From NCBI RefSeq assembly GCF_005869935.1, contig NZ_SZQF01000004.1:62001-126000 (forward strand): DNA of 64,000 nucleotides. The letters run 5' to 3'. The notes beneath the pieces were generated by a model. That model was given only the letters and a program-made list of their open reading frames with translations, was not told the DNA's origin and did not search any database. Below, piece by piece: positions 42,094 through 51,605 of this stretch (position 1 is the stretch's first letter; every line of letters begins with the position of its first letter). Source of the DNA: Winogradskyella algicola. Its GTDB lineage: Bacteria; Bacteroidota; Bacteroidia; Flavobacteriales; Flavobacteriaceae. The translations under genes were made by a program, and so were the position numbers.

Positions 42094-42972
42094 ATGACAC
42101 AAGGACTTAGTGACATAGAAGAAAAAATAACTGATAGCTCGGCATGGGAAAGTGTTAAGAATTTTCTGAGTCTGCATATAGACTTTAGTAAGGAAATAAG
42201 CATATCAATTTTAGACATGCTTATTGTAGTTACAGCCATTGTAATAACTACGTTTATTTTAAAAGCATTGCTGAGGGTTATAACTAAGAATTTACCAGAA
42301 GCAGATAAAGGAAAATTTAATGTGGTCTATGGCTACTTTAGGTGGTTAATCTACATTATTATATTGCTTATTACATTACACTCTGTCGGTGTAAATGTTA
42401 CCGCAGTATTTGCAGCTTCGGCAGCACTATTGATTGGTGTTGGTTTGGCGTTGCAGACTCTTTTTCAGGATATCATTTCTGGTGTTTTTATACTTATAGA
42501 CCAATCGGTACATGTTGGTGATATTATAGAGCTTGAAGGGAAAGTGGGTAGAGTGGAAGAAATAAAATTACGAACAACCAGAGCAGTAACTATAGATAAC
42601 AAAGTATTGGTAATTCCGAACCATCTTTATTTAACAAATTCCCTATATAACTGGACACAAAATGGCACGCTCACCAGAGAAAGTGTAGATGTGGGGGTAG
42701 CTTATGGTAGTGATGTACAATTGGTAAAAAAGTTATTATTACAAACAGCAAGTACACACCCAGATGTGATATCAGAACCAGAACCAATAGTTCTATTCAG
42801 AGACTTTGGCGATAGTGCTCTAAATTTTAGATTAGTTTTTACGTTAAATGATAGCTTTAAAGCATCTTTTCCTAAAAGTGACATTCGCTTTGAGATCGAT
42901 AGACTTTTCAGAGAAAATAATATTACCATACCGTTCCCGCAACGTGATGTTCACATCATAGAAAAGAAATAA
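42094..42972 (+). CDS. Small-conductance mechanosensitive channel (MscS family)
   Basis: A 292-residue channel that opens under membrane tension to relieve osmotic shock. Three membrane helices: about 30-50, 75-92 and the pore helix 97-125 (AVFAASAALLIGVGLALQTLFQDIISG). The cytosolic beta domain begins with VGDIIELEGKVGRVEEIKLRTT, and VIPNH follows. It sits in a same-strand run with the ABC exporter and a porin-like protein, at gaps of 4 and 6 bases, so all may be one operon. Confidence 0.94.
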   Translation: MTQGLSDIEEKITDSSAWESVKNFLSLHIDFSKEISISILDMLIVVTAIVITTFILKALLRVITKNLPEADKGKFNVVYGYFRWLIYIIILLITLHSVGVNVTAVFAASAALLIGVGLALQTLFQDIISGVFILIDQSVHVGDIIELEGKVGRVEEIKLRTTRAVTIDNKVLVIPNHLYLTNSLYNWTQNGTLTRESVDVGVAYGSDVQLVKKLLLQTASTHPDVISEPEPIVLFRDFGDSALNFRLVFTLNDSFKASFPKSDIRFEIDRLFRENNITIPFPQRDVHIIEKK

Positions 42973-42978
42973 AACTAT

Positions 42979-43869
42979 ATGACTTTACGCTTTAACAAAT
43001 GCTGTATAATGCTTGCTTTTATCGTACTATATTGTATGGATACTGTTGAAGCTCAACTTACTGATTTAGCACGTTTGGAGTATTCTTTTATTCCTAATAA
43101 TAAGTCAGAGGATCAATATACAAGACTTAGAGCCTTATTTAACTATCCTATTGAAACGAGTAAAGATTGTTATTTAATTCTGGGTGCTGAATATAACAGA
43201 GTTATTCTCAATTTAGAAGATGATTATCCTTTTGATAGATCACTTTTAGAAACCATAAATATAATTGATGTTAACATTGGTTACACCTTTAAATCTAGTA
43301 CTAAATGGCGTTTGGGTTTAAAGTTTAATCCAAGAATTGCTTCAACCTTAACAGAAAAGTTAACTTCTGATGACTTCTTTCTTAATGGTGGTGTATTTGC
43401 AATAAATGATAGAACAAAAGACGAAACAGCTAAAAAACCCTATCGTTTGGTTTTAGGTCTTACCTACAATGCCACTACAGGATTACCCATTCCATTACCC
43501 TTTATAAGCTATTACAGACGAGTTAACGAAAAGTGGTCGTTCAATGCTGGTATACCTAAATCTAATCTCAAATATTTTTTTAATGAAAAAAATATGCTTC
43601 AAACATTCGTTACGTTAGACGGTTACTTTGCGCACTTACAGCGTCCTCAACAAGTTAACGGCAAACAAGTAGATAATATATCATTATCTTTAGCAGTTGG
43701 TGGTCTTGGATACGAATATTTATTTACAAAACACTTGGTAGCATATTTGTACACAGGCTACACATTTAGATTGAATAATGCCTTGCGAAATGAAGACAGA
43801 GGTGAGATTTTTAAGTTAAATGATGTCAACACTTTTTATTTAAGAACAGGATTAAAATTTAAAATATAA
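42979..43869 (+). CDS. DUF6268-like outer-membrane beta-barrel protein
   Basis: A 296-residue protein with a signal peptide (ending VEAQ) and strongly alternating beta strands ending in LRTGLKFKI, a terminal aromatic or hydrophobic residue pattern typical of outer-membrane barrels. The LPIPLPFISYYRRVNEKWSFNAGIPKS segment is what I associate with DUF6268. Function unknown. It begins 6 bases after mscS and ends 2 bases before the response-regulator gene. Confidence 0.75.
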   Translation: MTLRFNKCCIMLAFIVLYCMDTVEAQLTDLARLEYSFIPNNKSEDQYTRLRALFNYPIETSKDCYLILGAEYNRVILNLEDDYPFDRSLLETINIIDVNIGYTFKSSTKWRLGLKFNPRIASTLTEKLTSDDFFLNGGVFAINDRTKDETAKKPYRLVLGLTYNATTGLPIPLPFISYYRRVNEKWSFNAGIPKSNLKYFFNEKNMLQTFVTLDGYFAHLQRPQQVNGKQVDNISLSLAVGGLGYEYLFTKHLVAYLYTGYTFRLNNALRNEDRGEIFKLNDVNTFYLRTGLKFKI

Positions 43870-43871
43870 AT

Positions 43872-45035
43872 ATGTCTAAAATATTAATAATTGAAGATGA
43901 AGCCGCAATACGAAGAGTATTGGTAAAAATACTTTCTGAAGAGAATGACAGCTATCAAGTGGAAGAAGCAGGGGATGGATTGGCAGGTATTGAAAAAATA
44001 AAAAAAGAGGACTATGATTTGGTATTATGTGATATAAAAATGCCAAAAATGGATGGTGTTGAAGTACTTGAAGCCGTTAAAAAGATGAAACCAGAAACAC
44101 CAATGGTGATGATTTCTGGTCATGGAGATTTAGATACAGCTGTAAACACAATGCGTTTGGGTGCCTTTGATTATATCTCAAAACCACCAGATTTAAACAG
44201 ATTATTAAATACAGTGCGCATTGCTTTAGATCGAAAAGAACTTGTTGTAGAGAATAAGCGACTTAAGAAAAAAGTAAGCAAAAACTATGAGATGATAGGT
44301 GAGAGTGATGCTATAGCTCGCATCAAAGACATGATAGATAAAGTGGCACCTACAGATGCCCGAGTTTTGATAACAGGACCAAACGGAACAGGTAAAGAGT
44401 TGGTGGCCCATTGGTTACACCAAAAAAGCGACCGCTCAAAAGGACCTATGATTGAAGTCAATTGTGCAGCTATACCGAGTGAGCTCATAGAGAGTGAATT
44501 ATTTGGTCATGTAAAAGGTGCTTTTACTTCAGCAAATAAAGATAGAGCTGGGAAGTTTGAAGCTGCCAATGGAGGCACTATTTTCCTAGATGAAATTGGC
44601 GATATGAGTCTTTCTGCACAAGCTAAAGTATTACGTGCTTTGCAAGAAAGCAGAATTCAACGTGTTGGTAGCGATAAGGATATTAAGGTAAATGTAAGAG
44701 TCGTTGCCGCAACAAATAAAGATTTAAAGAAAGAAATCGCTGATGGTAAGTTCAGAGAGGATTTGTACCATAGACTAGCAGTGATTTTAATTGAAGTACC
44801 AGCGCTTAACGATAGGCGAGAGGATATTCCTTTATTAGTAGATTACTTCTCTAATAAGATTTCTGAGGAACAAGGTAACGCTCAAAAGTCTTTTTCTGAC
44901 AAGGCCATAAAGCTTCTTCAGAATTACGACTGGACAGGAAACATTCGTGAGTTAAGAAATGTAGTAGAGCGTTTAATAATTTTAGGAGGAAAGGAAGTAA
45001 GCGAAGCAGATGTAAAAGCTTTTGCTTCGAAATAG
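43872..45035 (+). CDS. NtrC-like response regulator with GAFTSA and no DNA-binding domain
   Basis: A 387-residue protein: receiver domain with D54 (LCDIKMPKMDG), then an AAA+ domain with Walker A GPNGTGKE, Walker B GGTIFLDEIGD and R-finger region. The loop that contacts sigma-54 reads GAFTSA rather than GAFTGA. The protein ends at NVVERLIILGGKEVSEADVKAFASK, where NtrC would continue into a Fis-type helix-turn-helix. It may act from solution or no longer activate sigma-54. No kinase gene is adjacent. Confidence 0.9.
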   Translation: MSKILIIEDEAAIRRVLVKILSEENDSYQVEEAGDGLAGIEKIKKEDYDLVLCDIKMPKMDGVEVLEAVKKMKPETPMVMISGHGDLDTAVNTMRLGAFDYISKPPDLNRLLNTVRIALDRKELVVENKRLKKKVSKNYEMIGESDAIARIKDMIDKVAPTDARVLITGPNGTGKELVAHWLHQKSDRSKGPMIEVNCAAIPSELIESELFGHVKGAFTSANKDRAGKFEAANGGTIFLDEIGDMSLSAQAKVLRALQESRIQRVGSDKDIKVNVRVVAATNKDLKKEIADGKFREDLYHRLAVILIEVPALNDRREDIPLLVDYFSNKISEEQGNAQKSFSDKAIKLLQNYDWTGNIRELRNVVERLIILGGKEVSEADVKAFASK

Positions 45036-45046
45036 AATAGACAATT

Positions 45047-45925
45047 ATGAAAAAAATAAACATAGATGATTTTAGAATTTCCTCTAAAGTCAATATCCAT
45101 GAGTTACCTACAAAATTTAATCTAGAAGCAGATAAAAAAGATATAAAAGAAGCCATGCGAGCCGTCAGTAAAGATCTTTCGGCAATACAAAATGCCATGT
45201 ATGCTCACGGTAAATATGCTGTGTTATTTTGTATTCAAGGTATGGACACGGCAGGTAAGGATAGTTTGATTCGTGAAGTGTTTAAAGAGTTTAATGTAAG
45301 AGGAATTGTAGCTCACAGTTTTAAGAAGCCAACAGAATTAGAACTAAAACACGATTATCTTTGGAGACATTATATTGCGCTTCCTGCAAGAGGTAAGTTT
45401 GGAATCTTCAATCGGACACACTATGAGAATGTTCTAGTTACCCGAGTGCATCCTAATTATCTTAAATATGAAAATATGCCAGGCATTAAGAGTATTAAAG
45501 ACGTAAATGAGGCCTTCTGGACTAGACGTTTTGAGGAAATCAATAATTTTGAAAAACATATTTCAGATAATGGAACAATTATTTTCAAATTCTTTTTAAA
45601 CCTTTCTAAAGAAGAACAAAAAAACAGATTGTTAAGACGTCTTAATAGACCAGACAAACAATGGAAGTTTTCTGCAGATGATCTCAAAGAACGTAAGCTT
45701 TGGGATAAATATCAAGCCTGCTATGAAGATGTGTTAAACCGAAGTTCTAAGCCTCATGCTCCTTGGTTTAATATTCCGGCAGACGATAAACCAACAGCAA
45801 GGTATATAGTAGCTAAGATTTTGTACGATACATTAAAAACGTATACCGATATTAAAGAACCAGAATTACCAGAAAAAGAGAAAGCAAATATTGGTTTATA
45901 CAAGCAAGAATTAGAAAATGAATAG
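45047..45925 (+). CDS. Polyphosphate kinase 2 family protein
   Basis: A 292-residue P-loop kinase that transfers phosphate between polyphosphate and nucleotides. Walker A GMDTAGKDS is at residues 65-73; the family Walker B/lid segments are FGIFNRTHYENVLVTRVHP and RLNRPDKQWKFSADDLKER. The length matches single-domain PPK2. Whether it favours ADP or AMP cannot be told from the sequence. It overlaps the peptidase gene downstream by eight bases. Confidence 0.93.
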   Translation: MKKINIDDFRISSKVNIHELPTKFNLEADKKDIKEAMRAVSKDLSAIQNAMYAHGKYAVLFCIQGMDTAGKDSLIREVFKEFNVRGIVAHSFKKPTELELKHDYLWRHYIALPARGKFGIFNRTHYENVLVTRVHPNYLKYENMPGIKSIKDVNEAFWTRRFEEINNFEKHISDNGTIIFKFFLNLSKEEQKNRLLRRLNRPDKQWKFSADDLKERKLWDKYQACYEDVLNRSSKPHAPWFNIPADDKPTARYIVAKILYDTLKTYTDIKEPELPEKEKANIGLYKQELENE

Positions 45926-47339
45926 AATCCTAAATATTCAATTAAAGATCATTGTATTAGGTATTATGTTAAGTTCGTTTTGCGTTTCTGCGCAATCAGA
46001 CGAATCAGTATTGAAGGCTGTTTATAAAACATCTTTAACCAACGGAAAAAGTTATGAATGGCTAGATTATTTGTCTAATACTATTGGAGGTCGTTTATCT
46101 GGCTCAACCAACGCAGAACTTGCAGTACAATACACAAAAAGCGAGCTAGAAAAACTTGGCTTAGATAAAGTGTGGCTGCAACCTGTAATGGTGCCTAAAT
46201 GGGTGAGAGGTGAAAAGGAAATGGCATATTTTACTTCTAATGGTAAATTAAACAAGGTTAATATTTGCGCATTAGGTGGTTCTTTAGCAACACCAAAAAA
46301 TGGTCTAAAAGCAAAGGTTATAGAAGTCGGTAGCTATGAAGATTTAAAATATATTGGAGAAGCTAAGATAAAAGGTAAAATTGTATTTATTAATAGAGCG
46401 CTTCAACCAGATTTAATCAATACGTTTGAAGCCTATGGAGGCTGTTCTGTGGAACGTTACCGAGGCGCAGCTGAAGCTTCAAAATATGGTGCTGTTGGCA
46501 CGATTGTCCGTTCATTAAGTTCTAGACAAGACGATTATCCACATACGGGCAGCATGAGTTATGGAGACTTACCTATAGAAAAACGCATTCCTTCTGCAGC
46601 CATAAGTACTAATGATGCGGTAAAACTCAGCCAAGCGTTAAAAGCGAATAGGGACTTAGAATTCTTTTTTGAGATGAGTTGCCAACAGTTTGATGATGTG
46701 CAATCTTATAACGTCATTGGAGAAATTACAGGAAGCGAATTTCCTAACGAATATATTGTAGTTGGCGGTCATTTAGACTCATGGGATTTAGGTGATGGTG
46801 CACACGATGATGGAGCAGGAGTTGTTCAGTCTATGGATGTGTTGCGTTTGTTGAAAGAGAGTGGCATTAAACCAAGACGAAGTATTAGGGTTGTGCTTTT
46901 TATGAATGAAGAAAATGGATTGCGTGGAGGACGTAAATATGCAGAAGTTGCAAAAGCAAAAGGTGAAAAGCATGTTTTTGCTCTAGAGAGTGATGCTGGT
47001 GGTTTTACACCAAGAGGTTTTAGTTTTGATGGTAATGATCTAATGCTTCAAAAGATTGATACTTGGAGACCGCTTTTTAAACCGTATTTAATCCATTATT
47101 TTGAAAAAGGGTATAGTGGTGCAGACATTAGTCCGTTAAAGAATGATGAAATTCTATTAGCTGGCTTACGACCAGACTCACAACGTTATTTTGATCATCA
47201 TCATGCAGCCAATGATACCTTTGAACATGTGAATAAGCGCGAACTCGAATTAGGTGCCGCAACAATGACAGCTCTTATCTATTTAGTAGATAAGTATGGT
47301 GTAGAGACGTCTTTAAAAGTGAATGATATAAAAGATTAA
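45918..47339 (+). CDS. Exported M28-family metallopeptidase
   Basis: A 473-residue zinc aminopeptidase or carboxypeptidase-like protein. Signal peptide ends CVSAQ; a PA-type insert spans roughly residues 125-250. The dinuclear zinc site is visible as GGHLDSWDLGDGAHDDGAG (His, Asp), FMNEENGLRGG (catalytic Glu pair), LESDAGG and the late DHHHAANDT (His). It most resembles plasma-glutamate-carboxypeptidase relatives. It is secreted to the periplasm or outside. Confidence 0.92.
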   Translation: MNRILNIQLKIIVLGIMLSSFCVSAQSDESVLKAVYKTSLTNGKSYEWLDYLSNTIGGRLSGSTNAELAVQYTKSELEKLGLDKVWLQPVMVPKWVRGEKEMAYFTSNGKLNKVNICALGGSLATPKNGLKAKVIEVGSYEDLKYIGEAKIKGKIVFINRALQPDLINTFEAYGGCSVERYRGAAEASKYGAVGTIVRSLSSRQDDYPHTGSMSYGDLPIEKRIPSAAISTNDAVKLSQALKANRDLEFFFEMSCQQFDDVQSYNVIGEITGSEFPNEYIVVGGHLDSWDLGDGAHDDGAGVVQSMDVLRLLKESGIKPRRSIRVVLFMNEENGLRGGRKYAEVAKAKGEKHVFALESDAGGFTPRGFSFDGNDLMLQKIDTWRPLFKPYLIHYFEKGYSGADISPLKNDEILLAGLRPDSQRYFDHHHAANDTFEHVNKRELELGAATMTALIYLVDKYGVETSLKVNDIKD

Positions 47340-47343
47340 AAAA

Positions 47344-47370
47344 ATTCTCCCTTAAAAACTAAGGGAGAAT
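47344..47370 (-). terminator. Terminator of lysA
   Basis: Perfect 11-bp stem ATTCTCCCTTA/TAAGGGAGAAT with a 5-base loop. The U-tract lies on the minus strand, so it serves lysA (stop at 47396) rather than the peptidase gene. Confidence 0.85.
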
Positions 47371-47395
47371 CTTACTAAACTAAAAACTTCAACTT

Positions 47396-48601
47396 TTACA
47401 TAGCAATTTCAAGTTGATTTCTTAAGATGTCCTCAAAGGTTTCTCGTTGTCGTATGAGTTGAGGTTTGCCTTTATATATTAAAACTTCAGCAGGTCTGTA
47501 ACGTGAGTTGTAGTTACTGGCCATGGTAAAACAATAGGCACCAGCATTTTTAAAACATAAAATATCTCCTTCGTTTATTTCCGAAATTCTTCTGTTATTG
47601 GCAAAGGTGTCGGTTTCGCAGATGTAGCCAACCACAGAGTAGAAGCGTTCACGACCTTTTGGGTTAGAAATATTTTCAATTTCATGTTGTGATCCATAAA
47701 GCATTGGTCTTATCAAATGATTAAAACCAGAATCTATCTGAGCAAAAACAGTAGAGGTTGTTTGTTTCACAACATTTACTTTTGCTAAAAACACACCAGC
47801 TTCACTCACCAAGAATTTACCAGGTTCAAAAGCCAGTGTGAGGTCTTTACCATAATCTTTGCAAAAGAGATTAAAGCGTTTAGACAATTTTTTGCCAAGT
47901 TCTTCAATATTGGTTTCTATATCTCCTTTTTTGTAAGGTACTTTAAACCCGGAACCGAAGTCAATAAATTCAAGGTTTTTAAAGTTCTTAGCAGTTTCAA
48001 ATAAAATCTCACTAGCATACAAAAACACATCAATATCTAAAATATCACTACCTGTGTGCATGTGTATACCATTTATGGTCATGTTTGTGTTTTCAACAAT
48101 ACGAAGCAGTAAAGGAATCTGATGAATTGAAATACCAAATTTACTATCTATATGACCAACAGAAATATTGGTATTTCCACCAGCCATAACATGTGGATTA
48201 ATTCTTATACAAACTGGGATTTTTGGGTGTTTAGAGCCAAATTGTTCTAAAATAGAAAGGTTATCTATATTAATTTGTACACCTAACTCTGCAACATGTT
48301 CAATCTCTTCTAAAGAAACTCCGTTGGGTGTGTAGATAATATCTTCTGGTTTAAAACCTGCTTTAAGGCCAAGTTGTACTTCTTGAATAGAAACTGTATC
48401 CAATCCGGAACCCATACTGTTAAAGAGTTTTAGTACAGATATGTTGGACAGTGCTTTTACAGCATAGTTAATTCTTAAGGTGTTTACAGAGTTGAAAGCT
48501 TTGGTTAAGCGCTTGTATTGTGATGTAATTTTCTCAGCATCATACACATAAACTGGGCTTCCGTATTCTTTAGCAATTTGTAATAACGAATTGTTGTCCA
48601 T
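47396..48601 (-). CDS. lysA: Diaminopimelate decarboxylase
   Basis: A 401-residue PLP enzyme making L-lysine from meso-diaminopimelate. The PLP Lys is K49 (RINYAVKALSN); GIHMHTGSDI, FGSGFKVPY and the late CETDTF and AGAYCFTMASNYN segments complete the active site at the dimer interface. Length is as expected. The gene is divergent from an ACT-domain protein and the shared gap holds repeated AACATTA half-sites. Confidence 0.95.
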   Translation of the reverse strand: MDNNSLLQIAKEYGSPVYVYDAEKITSQYKRLTKAFNSVNTLRINYAVKALSNISVLKLFNSMGSGLDTVSIQEVQLGLKAGFKPEDIIYTPNGVSLEEIEHVAELGVQINIDNLSILEQFGSKHPKIPVCIRINPHVMAGGNTNISVGHIDSKFGISIHQIPLLLRIVENTNMTINGIHMHTGSDILDIDVFLYASEILFETAKNFKNLEFIDFGSGFKVPYKKGDIETNIEELGKKLSKRFNLFCKDYGKDLTLAFEPGKFLVSEAGVFLAKVNVVKQTTSTVFAQIDSGFNHLIRPMLYGSQHEIENISNPKGRERFYSVVGYICETDTFANNRRISEINEGDILCFKNAGAYCFTMASNYNSRYRPAEVLIYKGKPQLIRQRETFEDILRNQLEIAM

Positions 48602-48680
48602 TAATTTTTTAATAAGAACACAAACATAGAGTTAGATGAGTTATCGTGAAATTTATTGTAGAATATTCACTAATTTTACA

Positions 48681-48755
48681 CATTAAGTTAAATAGTTAAC
48701 AAAATGAAACGAACATTAAGAAAATTCTAATGTTCATTAACGACAAACATTAGAA
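48681..48755. promoter_or_regulatory. Cluster of AACATTA half-sites between lysA and ACT-domain gene
   Basis: ACATTAAG near 48680, GAACATTA (48711-48718), TAATGTTC (48728-48735) and AACATTAG (48746-48753). Neighbours form inverted repeats: GAACATTA-N9-TAATGTTC and TTCTAATGTT-N11-AACATTAGAA. The spacing looks like operator sites for a dimeric regulator acting on one or both genes. Confidence 0.55.
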
Positions 48756-48764
48756 ATTTTTATT

Positions 48765-49427
48765 GTGAAAACGATTGCATCTTGTGTAGAGCGTATTGTA
48801 TTAGAACAACCCTTTTTAGAAGAAGGTCTGGCAAAAGAAATTATTAATTATTCAGCACTAGCAGAAGCCTTGCAAGATGAAGTGTCTAAGCAATTAGGAA
48901 AACCAGTAAAAACTGGTGCGATTATGATGGCCTTACGACGCTTCAAGGATCGTTTAGAGGTCAGTAAACCTTATTATAAGTTAGATACACTTCTCGGGCA
49001 ATTGGGCGATATTACTTTGCGTTCTAATTTAAGCGACTTTACATATAAAAATTCCAATACTTTAATAAATAGTCAGGCAGCAATTCTTACTAAAATAAAA
49101 CATAAAACTAATGTGTTTTACACCTTTACAAGAGGTATTTTAGAGAGTAATATTATTATTTCGAGTTCTGAAAAATCTTCGGTACGAGAAAGTTTTAAGA
49201 ACGAAGAATGTATCGCTGTAAAAGAAAACTTATCTGCGATTAGTCTCATCTTACCAAAAAGTAATACAACGGTTGCAGGTTTGTATTATCAAATTTTAAA
49301 GCGTTTGGCTTGGCAAAATGTCGCTTTATACGAAGTGATTTCTACAACCAATGAATTTACAATTGTCGTTGAAGATGCCTATGTAGATAGTGCATTTTCT
49401 ATTATAAAAAACCTGAATAAAAAGTAA
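48765..49427 (+). CDS. ACT-domain protein divergent from lysA, possible regulator
   Basis: A 220-residue protein starting with GTG. The N-terminal 70 residues are helical (AEALQDEVSKQLGKPVKTGAIMMALRRFKDRL) and could be a DNA-binding domain. The C-terminal 75 residues resemble the ACT domain of aspartokinases (AGLYYQILKRLAWQNVALYEVISTTNEFTIVVED). No kinase domain is present. Given its position and the half-sites upstream, a lysine-responsive regulator of lysA is a reasonable but untested idea. Confidence 0.7.
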   Translation: MKTIASCVERIVLEQPFLEEGLAKEIINYSALAEALQDEVSKQLGKPVKTGAIMMALRRFKDRLEVSKPYYKLDTLLGQLGDITLRSNLSDFTYKNSNTLINSQAAILTKIKHKTNVFYTFTRGILESNIIISSSEKSSVRESFKNEECIAVKENLSAISLILPKSNTTVAGLYYQILKRLAWQNVALYEVISTTNEFTIVVEDAYVDSAFSIIKNLNKK

Positions 49428-49472
49428 AGTTTTCAGTCAAATACAAGGTTTGAAAATTCAACCCAAAAATTA

Positions 49473-49503
49473 TTGGTTTAAACTAAGCGTATATGTATTT
49501 TTG
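49473..49503 (+). promoter_or_regulatory. Predicted promoter of sucC
   Basis: TTG at 49473-49475, 20-base spacer, TATTTTTG at 49496-49503, 26 bases before the ATG at 49530. Confidence 0.65.
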
Positions 49504-49529
49504 TGCAACGAATTAATTTCAGATCACAC

Positions 49530-50720
49530 ATGAATTTACACGAATATCAAGGAAAAGAATTACTAAACAGCTTTGGAGTACGCATTCAACGCGGCATTGT
49601 GGCTCAAACTGCTGATGAGGCTGTAGAAGCAGCTAAGAAATTAACTGAAGAAACAGGCACAGGTTGGCATGTTATTAAAGCTCAGGTTCATGCTGGTGGA
49701 CGTGGAAAAGGTGGAGGTGTTAAACTTGCCAAAAATTTAGATGAAGTTAAAGATCTTGCTGGTCAAATCATCGGAATGAATTTGGTAACACCACAAACCT
49801 CTGCAGAAGGTAAAAAAGTACACCAGGTTTTAGTTGCTGAAGATGTTTACTATCCAGGTGATAACGAACCTGAAGAATACTACATGTCTGTACTTTTAAA
49901 TAGAGGTAGCGGTAAAAACATGATTATGTATTCTACAGAAGGAGGTATGGATATCGAGGAAGTTGCTGAAAAAACACCTCATTTAATTTTTACTGAAGAA
50001 ATAGATCCTGCTTTAGGTCTTTTACCATTTCAGGCACGTCGTGTAGCTTTTAATTTAGGATTATCTGGTGCAGCATTTAAAGAAATGACAAAGTTTGTGT
50101 CTTCACTTTACACTGCATATGTAAAATCTGATGCCTCTTTATTTGAAATCAATCCTGTTTTAAAAACAAGTGATGATAAAATTATGGCAGTAGACTCTAA
50201 AGTAACTTTAGATGCTAATGCATTATACAGACATAAAGATTTGGCCGAATTACGCGATAAGCGTGAAGAAAACCCAATTGAGGTAGAAGCAGGTGAATTA
50301 GGTCTTAACTATGTAGACCTAGACGGTAATGTTGGTTGTATGGTAAATGGTGCTGGTTTAGCAATGGCTACTATGGATTTAATTAAGCAAGCAGGTGGTG
50401 AGCCAGCTAACTTCTTAGACGTTGGTGGTACTGCTGATGCTGCTAGAGTAGAAGCTGCTTTTAAAATCATATTAAAAGATCCTAACGTAAAAGCAATCTT
50501 AATTAACATCTTTGGTGGTATTGTTCGTTGCGATCGTGTTGCACAAGGTGTAATAGATGCATATAAAAACATGGGTAACATTAACGTGCCAATTATTGTA
50601 CGTTTACAAGGTACCAATGCAGATATTGCTAAAGACTTAATTGACAACTCTGGTTTAGATGTACTAAGTGCTACGGAATTCCAAGAAGCTGCCGATAAAG
50701 TACAAGAAGTTCTTTCTTAA
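49530..50720 (+). CDS. sucC: Succinate-CoA ligase (ADP-forming) subunit beta
   Basis: A 396-residue TCA-cycle enzyme subunit that couples succinyl-CoA to ATP or GTP formation. The start is the ATG giving MNLHEYQGKELL; a GTG nine codons upstream overlaps the predicted promoter. ATP-grasp residues (KAQVHAGGRGKGGGVKLA), the GGMDIEEVAEKTPHLI segment and the C-terminal GGIVRCDRVAQGV power-helix region are visible. The alpha subunit gene sucD is not adjacent, as is common in flavobacteria. Confidence 0.96.
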   Translation: MNLHEYQGKELLNSFGVRIQRGIVAQTADEAVEAAKKLTEETGTGWHVIKAQVHAGGRGKGGGVKLAKNLDEVKDLAGQIIGMNLVTPQTSAEGKKVHQVLVAEDVYYPGDNEPEEYYMSVLLNRGSGKNMIMYSTEGGMDIEEVAEKTPHLIFTEEIDPALGLLPFQARRVAFNLGLSGAAFKEMTKFVSSLYTAYVKSDASLFEINPVLKTSDDKIMAVDSKVTLDANALYRHKDLAELRDKREENPIEVEAGELGLNYVDLDGNVGCMVNGAGLAMATMDLIKQAGGEPANFLDVGGTADAARVEAAFKIILKDPNVKAILINIFGGIVRCDRVAQGVIDAYKNMGNINVPIIVRLQGTNADIAKDLIDNSGLDVLSATEFQEAADKVQEVLS

Positions 50721-50742
50721 GAAAAGAATAAATATAGAATTG

Positions 50743-50772
50743 AAAAAGCGCCTTAAATAAGGCGCTTTTTTT
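50743..50772 (+). terminator. Intrinsic terminator after sucC
   Basis: Perfect 12-bp stem AAAAAGCGCCTT/AAGGCGCTTTTT with a 4-base loop and further U residues. A-tract and U-tract make it usable from both sides, but the next minus-strand gene ends at 50819. Confidence 0.93.
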
Positions 50773-50818
50773 ATGATAAAAACTAAAACAATTATTTTTA
50801 GTTAACGTGTTTTTTGTT

Positions 50819-51520
50819 CTATAAATGCAAACCACATTCGGTTTTAGGGTTGTTGTTCCAACGACCACTTCTGTCTTCTCCTGGTACTGTACAATGTGTA
50901 CATCCTATAGAATGATAACCTTTAGCCACTAAAGGATGGAAAGGAAGGTTGTGCTCTTCTATAAAAGCATCTCGCTCTTCTTTTGTTACATCTAAAAGCG
51001 GATAAAATTTTAAAATATTGCCACGTTCTTCAAAGATATCTAAGGTTGCTCTGTGGTCGCTTTGCCATTCCATTAAACCAGAAATCCAAACCTTGTAATC
51101 TTTCTTTATTTTTTCCAAAGGTTGAACTTTATTGATTGAACAACAGAAATCAGGGTTCTTCTTCCAGGTTTCATCTTTGGTTGTAAACTCGTGTTCTTCC
51201 TTAATTGCAGAAATTGAAGTCACGTTGAGACTGTACTCTTTCTCTAAAGTAGTTTTATATTTTAAGGTGTCTTCAAAATGATAGCCTGTATCAATAAAAA
51301 ACACTTCTTGTTTATTGTTAATATCTGAAACCAACTTTAATAAAAATGCAGAAGTCGCAGCGAAAGAACTGGTAAGCATTATATCTGCAATATCAAAATC
51401 TATGTATAATTGCTTTATACGTTCTTGTGCAGATAAGGGTTTGTATTTTTTATTAAGTGCTTTTATTTCCTCTGCAGAAATATCTAACAAAGGAGTGTAA
51501 TTTGAAGAGGTTTCAAACAT
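50819..51520 (-). CDS. cysH: Assimilatory APS/PAPS reductase
   Basis: A 233-residue enzyme counted from the ATG at 51520; the frame extends four codons to a TTG. It reduces adenylyl- or phosphoadenylyl-sulfate to sulfite in cysteine synthesis. The 4Fe-4S ligands are present (FCCSINKV and GCTHCT), which indicates APS as substrate, and the catalytic C-terminal Cys lies in KTECGLHL. GYHFEDTLKYK and LMEWQSDHR fit the fold. No other sulfate genes adjoin it. Confidence 0.92.
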   Translation of the reverse strand: MFETSSNYTPLLDISAEEIKALNKKYKPLSAQERIKQLYIDFDIADIMLTSSFAATSAFLLKLVSDINNKQEVFFIDTGYHFEDTLKYKTTLEKEYSLNVTSISAIKEEHEFTTKDETWKKNPDFCCSINKVQPLEKIKKDYKVWISGLMEWQSDHRATLDIFEERGNILKFYPLLDVTKEERDAFIEEHNLPFHPLVAKGYHSIGCTHCTVPGEDRSGRWNNNPKTECGLHL

Positions 51521-51605
51521 GCTATTTATCAACTTTTATATTTTAAATATATAGGCTTGGTTTAAAACAAAAAAATCAATGGCTTATTTTTGCGAAGTTG
51601 ATAAT

